Source of the DNA: Bacteroidales bacterium
GTDB lineage: Bacteria > Bacteroidota > Bacteroidia > Bacteroidales > UBA1715
Direction of reading: 5' to 3'
Length of the DNA: 61,873 bases
Assembly: GCA_017552705.1 (NCBI GenBank)
Contig: JAFZOY010000083.1
Coordinates: forward strand, 1-61,873
Shown here one piece after another: positions 58,333-61,873 of this stretch (positions within the stretch are counted from its first letter, which is position 1; every line of letters begins with the position of its first letter). The notes under the pieces are model-generated. The model saw only the letters and a list, made by a program, of their open reading frames with translations, did no database searches and was not told the origin of the DNA. The position numbers were made by a program, and so were the translations under genes.

Positions 58333-59301
58333 TTATTGATTTTTATTATACGTTTGATTTTTTTCAAAAGCCGAAATGATATGCGACACAAGTCGGTGAC
58401 GCACAATATCTTTCTCGTTGAATTGAATTGCAGTGATACCGTTTGTGTTTTTCAGTAACGACACTGTTTTTTCCAAGCCTGATTTCGTTTTGTCGGGCAA
58501 ATCAATTTGGGTAACATCGCCAGTCACAATGAATTTTGCATGTTCCCCCATTCTTGTCAGAAACATTTTCAATTGGTTCAACGTGGCATTTTGCGCCTCA
58601 TCGAGAATCACAAACGCGTTGTTCAACGTGCGTCCGCGCATATATGCAAGCGGAGCGATTTGAATCACGTTGGTGTCGAGATAATCCTGCAATTTCCGCG
58701 GTTGCAACATATCCTGCAAGGCATCGTAAAGTGGTTGCAGATACGGATTCAGCTTTTCGCGCATATCACCGGGCAAAAAGCCCAATTTTTCCTCAGCCTC
58801 AACAGCAGGGCGGCACAACACAATCCGTTGCACGGCTTTGTCCTTCAATGCTTTTACCGCAATTGCCACCGCAGTATAGGTTTTTCCCGTTCCCGCCGGT
58901 CCAATCGCGAACACCAAATCATTCTCCACGCATTTTTCAACCATTTTTTTCTGATTAGTTGTGCGTGCTTTTATAGGCTTACCTTCGTTGCCATAGAACA
59001 AAATTTGATTGTTTGGATTTTCATTGCCATAAAGACTTTCGTTCGTTTCCAGATTCGAAAGAATATCCTGCACTTGTTGTAGCGAAATGCCGTGGTAGCG
59101 CTGAGTATGCATCAGAATTTTAGCAAACTGACGTTCAAAATTGTCACATTCCTTCTGAGCGCCAATCACATGGATTTCGTTTCCACGAGCAATCAATTTG
59201 AGCTTTGGAAAGAATGTCTTTATTATTTCAAATTTTTCATTGCGTACACCGTATATGTCCAATGGTTCGACTGTATCTAAATATATTATTTGCTCTGCCA
59301 T
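58333..59301 (-). CDS. PhoH-family P-loop ATPase
   Basis: Cytoplasmic ATPase of the PhoH/YbeZ family, associated with RNA processing and stress; its partner YbeY is not encoded here. Walker A AIGPAGTGKTYTA near residue 137, Walker B FVILDEAQNATLNQLKMFLTRMG, and the FIVTGDVTQIDLP motif are complete. An N-terminal KH-like or PhoH-specific domain precedes. 322 aa. First gene of a unit with purC, preceded by the -7 box at 59334. Confidence 0.94.
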   Translation of the reverse strand: MAEQIIYLDTVEPLDIYGVRNEKFEIIKTFFPKLKLIARGNEIHVIGAQKECDNFERQFAKILMHTQRYHGISLQQVQDILSNLETNESLYGNENPNNQILFYGNEGKPIKARTTNQKKMVEKCVENDLVFAIGPAGTGKTYTAVAIAVKALKDKAVQRIVLCRPAVEAEEKLGFLPGDMREKLNPYLQPLYDALQDMLQPRKLQDYLDTNVIQIAPLAYMRGRTLNNAFVILDEAQNATLNQLKMFLTRMGEHAKFIVTGDVTQIDLPDKTKSGLEKTVSLLKNTNGITAIQFNEKDIVRHRLVSHIISAFEKNQTYNKNQ

Positions 59302-59322
59302 ACAGGGTACAGGATTTTTTTT

Positions 59323-59330
59323 TATCTTTG
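59323..59330 (+). promoter_or_regulatory. -7 box for the DUF62 gene
   Basis: TATCTTTG on the plus strand, 50 nt before ATG 59381. It lies 3 nt from the opposed phoH box; no -33 match. Confidence 0.45.
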
Positions 59331-59333
59331 GAA

Positions 59334-59341
59334 CAAATGTA
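59334..59341 (-). promoter_or_regulatory. -7 box for phoH-purC
   Basis: TACATTTG on the minus strand, 32 nt before the phoH ATG. The identical octamer precedes rplS and the tRNA gene. Confidence 0.45.
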
Positions 59342-59380
59342 ATAATTTATTTTTTATCACATTGATAGATACCTAAAAAG

Positions 59381-60211
59381 ATGCAAACGGTTTCAATAAC
59401 AACAGATTGGGGAAATACAGGAATCTATGTAGGACTCTTCAAGGCTAAACTTGTAAGTCGGATTCCCGACGTGCAATTGGTTGAAATCACCCATTCAATT
59501 GATGCCTATAAAGTTGCCGACGCTGTGTTTGCCCTAAGAAACGCCTATCCGTACTTTGGGCAGGGAACCATACACATCGTAAGTGTGGCTGCAATAAACG
59601 TGAAAGATGTCAAGAAAAACCGTGAATTTATTTGTTTTCAATACGACGGACAATATTTTATCGGCCCGAACAATGGTTTGTGGAGTTTGTTGCTACCCGA
59701 AAATCCCACAACGGTATATAAGTTAGACAGTTCCAATCGCGACGAAGTAGCCGAAACATTTATAGAATCGGACATTTTTATTGACGCCATACAAAAAATA
59801 TCATCGGGAACACCGCTTAACGAAATTGGAGAAGAAACCGAATATTACCAAGGTCCTCGATTCGGGGCGCCAGCAGTTGAACACGACGGATTGCGCGGCA
59901 CCTTGTTGTATTTCGATGTGTATGGAAATGCTGTCACAAACATTACCAAGAAACAATTCGACGAAGTGGGAAAAGGACGGGCATTTAAAATCACAATAGC
60001 CCAACAACAATACTACACAACCGTGATTTCAAAAGACTATGAAAGTTCAGGGAAATACCTGATTATCGCATTGTTTAATTCCTCGGGACATTTAGAGCTT
60101 GCCGTACCATTTATGTCGTTGAAAAAGTTTCTCGGCGAAAACGCAAACGCAGGCGTGTATGTCCAATTTTTCGACACCAACGACGACGGACAAAACTTAC
60201 GATTGGAATAA
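59381..60211 (+). CDS. DUF62-family protein without the canonical catalytic residues
   Basis: Member of the SAM hydroxide adenosyltransferase (DUF62) / chlorinase-fluorinase family, which cleaves S-adenosylmethionine with water or halide. Seen: the TTDWGNTGIYVGLFKAKL opening, YFIGPNNGLWSL, and the adenosine-site NSSGHLELAV near the C-terminus. Not seen: the VVDPGVGxxR segment that carries the active-site Asp and Arg (here VSVAAINVKDVKKNR, residues 67-81) and the DIFAPxAAHL His (here DIFIDAIQKI, Lys139). By manual alignment the Asp/Arg/His set is not conserved, although Arg81 might take over for Arg. Bacteroidota have a divergent branch, so activity cannot be decided here. Monocistronic, with a shared bidirectional terminator. 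Confidence 0.82.
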   Translation: MQTVSITTDWGNTGIYVGLFKAKLVSRIPDVQLVEITHSIDAYKVADAVFALRNAYPYFGQGTIHIVSVAAINVKDVKKNREFICFQYDGQYFIGPNNGLWSLLLPENPTTVYKLDSSNRDEVAETFIESDIFIDAIQKISSGTPLNEIGEETEYYQGPRFGAPAVEHDGLRGTLLYFDVYGNAVTNITKKQFDEVGKGRAFKITIAQQQYYTTVISKDYESSGKYLIIALFNSSGHLELAVPFMSLKKFLGENANAGVYVQFFDTNDDGQNLRLE

Positions 60212-60241
60212 ACTTGAATCGTACTACATAGTATCTACAAA

Positions 60242-60275
60242 CAAAAAAGGTTGACTCATAAGAGTCAACCTTTTT
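60242..60275. terminator. Bidirectional terminator between DUF62 gene and rplS
   Basis: Perfect 9-bp stem GGTTGACTC/GAGTCAACC (60249-60257 with 60262-60270) with loop ATAA and A-run/T-run flanks, so it works on both strands for the convergent genes. Confidence 0.9.
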
Positions 60276-60297
60276 CAATAACATTATGGAAACAATA

Positions 60298-60645
60298 TTA
60301 AATACGTTTTTCTTTAATACGTGCTTTTTTACCTGTTAAATCACGCAAGTAGAATATGCGGGCACGACGAACTTTACCTTTTTTGTTCACTTCGATTTTG
60401 TCAATCATTGGTGAGTTCACTGGAATAATTCTTTCTACACCAACGTTACCCGACATTTTTCTTACAGTGAATGTTTCAACTGTAGAGTCGTTACGTCTTT
60501 GAAGAACTATACCACGGAATTGTTGGATACGTTCTTTATCACCTTCTTTAATTTTATAATGAACTGTAATAGTATCTCCAGCCGCAAATTCTGGCCACTC
60601 TCTCTTTACGATAACCTCGCTCTTTACTTCGTCTAATAGATTCAT
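60298..60645 (-). CDS. rplS: 50S ribosomal protein L19
   Basis: Large-subunit protein at the 30S-50S interface. 115 aa, the normal length. [48 protein letters not shown] and the basic end [23 protein letters not shown] are the family core. Unlike many bacteria, it is not linked here to rpsP, rimM and trmD. A -7 box lies 22 nt upstream and a bidirectional terminator follows. Confidence 0.98.
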   Translation of the reverse strand: MNLLDEVKSEVIVKREWPEFAAGDTITVHYKIKEGDKERIQQFRGIVLQRRNDSTVETFTVRKMSGNVGVERIIPVNSPMIDKIEVNKKGKVRRARIFYLRDLTGKKARIKEKRI

Positions 60646-60667
60646 CTCATTTATATTTTAGGGTCGG

Positions 60668-60675
60668 CAAATGTA
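60668..60675 (-). promoter_or_regulatory. -7 box of rplS
   Basis: TACATTTG on the minus strand; same octamer as at phoH and tRNA-Gly. -33 box weak. Confidence 0.5.
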
Positions 60676-60760
60676 ATTATTTTTTTTAGAAAACCCACAA
60701 TTTTGAAAAAATCTTTTTTCTACAATGAGGATTTTGTGAAAAAATCCCTTGTTTGGCATT

Positions 60761-61537
60761 TTACTTACTTAAACAATCATTCAAATTTTCCATCGCCTTT
60801 TCCGCATCGCCATTTGCTTCGTCGAGCAATTGCACGAATTTTGAGCCGATGATTGCTCCTTGTGCGTTTGCCTGTGCTGCATCGAGTGTCTGCTTGTTTG
60901 AAATGCCGAAACCTATCATCAACGGATTGCGGAGGTTCATTGCGTGAACGCGGTTGAAATATGCCTGTTTCTCGTCGTTGAACGACTGTTGCGCTCCCGT
61001 AGTTGCAGCCGACGAAACCATATAAATAAAGCCGTCGGTGTGCTCGTCGATAAAACGGATACGTTCTTCGCTCGTTTCGGGCGTAATCAGCATTATGATA
61101 CGCACATCGTATTTGTCGGCAATGGGTTTGTATTGCTCCATATAATCCTTGAACGGCAAATCGGGCAAAATCATTCCGTCAACACCGACTTCGACGCACT
61201 TTTTGCAGAAATTCTCAAATCCAAATTGAATCACAGGATTCAAGTATCCCATCAAAATCAATGGAATGTGTACCGTTTGACGAATGTTTTGCAACTGCGA
61301 AAACAACAGTTTCAGCGACATGCCGTTTCGCAACGCTTTGGTTGCAGCCGTTTGAATCACAGGACCGTCGGCCATAGGGTCGCTGAACGGAATACCGATT
61401 TCAACCATATCAATTCCTCGTTGTTCCAATGTTTGCAACACCGAAACCGTTCCGTCCAACGTGGGCGAACCAGCACAAAAATATAGACTCAAAATGTTGT
61501 TGGTCTTTGTCTTAAATAATTGATTGATTCTGTTCAT
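60761..61537 (-). CDS. trpA: Tryptophan synthase alpha subunit
   Basis: Cleaves indole-3-glycerol phosphate and passes indole to the TrpB subunit. TIM barrel with catalytic Glu in MVEIGIPFSDP and catalytic Asp in MILPDLPFKDY, and phosphate-binding GFGISNKQT near residue 212. 258 aa. It follows a Sel1-repeat gene by 8 nt; no other trp gene is in view, though an upstream trp cluster could lie beyond the window. Confidence 0.96.
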   Translation of the reverse strand: MNRINQLFKTKTNNILSLYFCAGSPTLDGTVSVLQTLEQRGIDMVEIGIPFSDPMADGPVIQTAATKALRNGMSLKLLFSQLQNIRQTVHIPLILMGYLNPVIQFGFENFCKKCVEVGVDGMILPDLPFKDYMEQYKPIADKYDVRIIMLITPETSEERIRFIDEHTDGFIYMVSSAATTGAQQSFNDEKQAYFNRVHAMNLRNPLMIGFGISNKQTLDAAQANAQGAIIGSKFVQLLDEANGDAEKAMENLNDCLSK

Positions 61538-61545
61538 TGTATTTT

Positions 61546-61873
61546 TTATTTTAATTTTTTTAAACGATTTATGATTTGCGTCAATTTTATGATGTACTTT
61601 ATTCCTTTAGCATGAGTTTTTTGGTTGTCTTGTAATATTAAGTTGAGATTGTTTTGAGCTGCTTCAACCCCTTGCTCGGCTGCTTTGCGGAACCAAGATT
61701 CCGCTTCTGATTTGTCTTGGGGAACGCCTTCTCCGTTAAGATACATAACGCCAAGATTGTTTTGGGCTTCCTTGTCGCCTTGTTCAGCGGCTTTGCGATA
61801 CCAATTTGCCGCCTCGGTCTTGTTTTCAGGAACGACGATTCCGTCATCATACATCTTGCCGAGCCTGAATTGA
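61546..61873 (-). CDS. Sel1-repeat protein (partial, 5' end outside window)
   Basis: The frame stays open to the window edge, and the visible C-terminal part shows Sel1 (tetratricopeptide-like) repeats: LGKMYDDG...AANWYRKAAEQGDKEAQNNLG and LGVMYLNGEGVPQDKSEAESWFRKAAEQG, followed by a Lys/Ile-rich end. Sel1 repeats are adaptor folds for protein-protein contacts. An internal Met at 61854 lies inside a repeat, so it is not the true start. Role unknown. Confidence 0.85.
   Translation of the reverse strand, partial: QFRLGKMYDDGIVVPENKTEAANWYRKAAEQGDKEAQNNLGVMYLNGEGVPQDKSEAESWFRKAAEQGVEAAQNNLNLILQDNQKTHAKGIKYIIKLTQIINRLKKLK

Overview
The window reads as one continuous piece of a Bacteroidota chromosome, most likely a member of the order Bacteroidales. 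Four things point there. It encodes the very large type IX secretion translocon protein SprA. One secreted protein ends in a type A T9SS sorting domain. Many intergenic regions carry the Bacteroidota -7 promoter octamer TAnnTTTG. Ribosomal protein S16 has the long Ala/Glu tail common in that phylum. No plasmid, phage, insertion sequence or CRISPR array was seen. Gene order mixes housekeeping genes with envelope and polysaccharide-degradation genes.

Layout, left to right. 1-8086: rpsP on the minus strand, then a divergent plus-strand run of four envelope proteins (a membrane-anchored DUF3352-like/propeller protein, a large lipoprotein, a DUF5723-type protein, a small outer-membrane protein). 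8095-13734: TerC-family transporter, Fe-S-less MutY-like glycosylase, a complete MacA/MacB-type tripartite transporter lacking its TolC, and tsaE. 13900-17835: a 1311-aa T9SS cargo with GLUG repeats, followed by tRNA-Gly(CCC). 17991-23190 (minus): gyrB, dnaN, a DnaQ-like exonuclease, a FAH-fold protein and a DUF2461 protein. 23369-34754 (minus): pdxA-like, ruvA, sprA, a putative porin and a PAP2 phosphatase, apparently one transcription unit. 34869-40306 (minus): YigZ, M42 peptidase, a GH3/serine-hydrolase fusion and an acidic-tailed unknown, tightly packed. 40450-47800 (minus): an RND-type exporter fused to a PlsC acyltransferase, a PaaK-like acyl-CoA ligase, a second acyltransferase and a TolC channel, which together look like a lipid-assembly and export locus. 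47834-51278 (minus): CPBP protease, argF, crcB, mdh. 51725-56779 (plus): a multidomain GH9 cellulase and a phytoene-desaturase-like oxidoreductase. 56776-61873: 5-formyl-THF cyclo-ligase, purC, phoH, a DUF62 protein, rplS, trpA and a partial Sel1-repeat gene.

The most interesting signals follow. Three intact genes belong to well-known enzyme families but have lost the residues those enzymes use: a PdxA homologue without two of its three metal histidines and without the YHDQ motif, a FAH-family homologue without its E-x-E...D metal site, and a DUF62 homologue without the Asp/Arg/His catalytic set. The RND-PlsC-methyltransferase-like fusion with its ligase, acyltransferase and TolC neighbours is the best candidate for a poorly described system. 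A near-identical 22-bp tandem repeat lies upstream of the cellulase. Two overlapping, opposed -7 boxes lie between phoH and the DUF62 gene.

Limits: all family calls come from reading the sequences and from remembered family motifs; no alignment or database search was run. Bacteroidota promoters are called mainly on the -7 octamer, and several have no good -33 partner.
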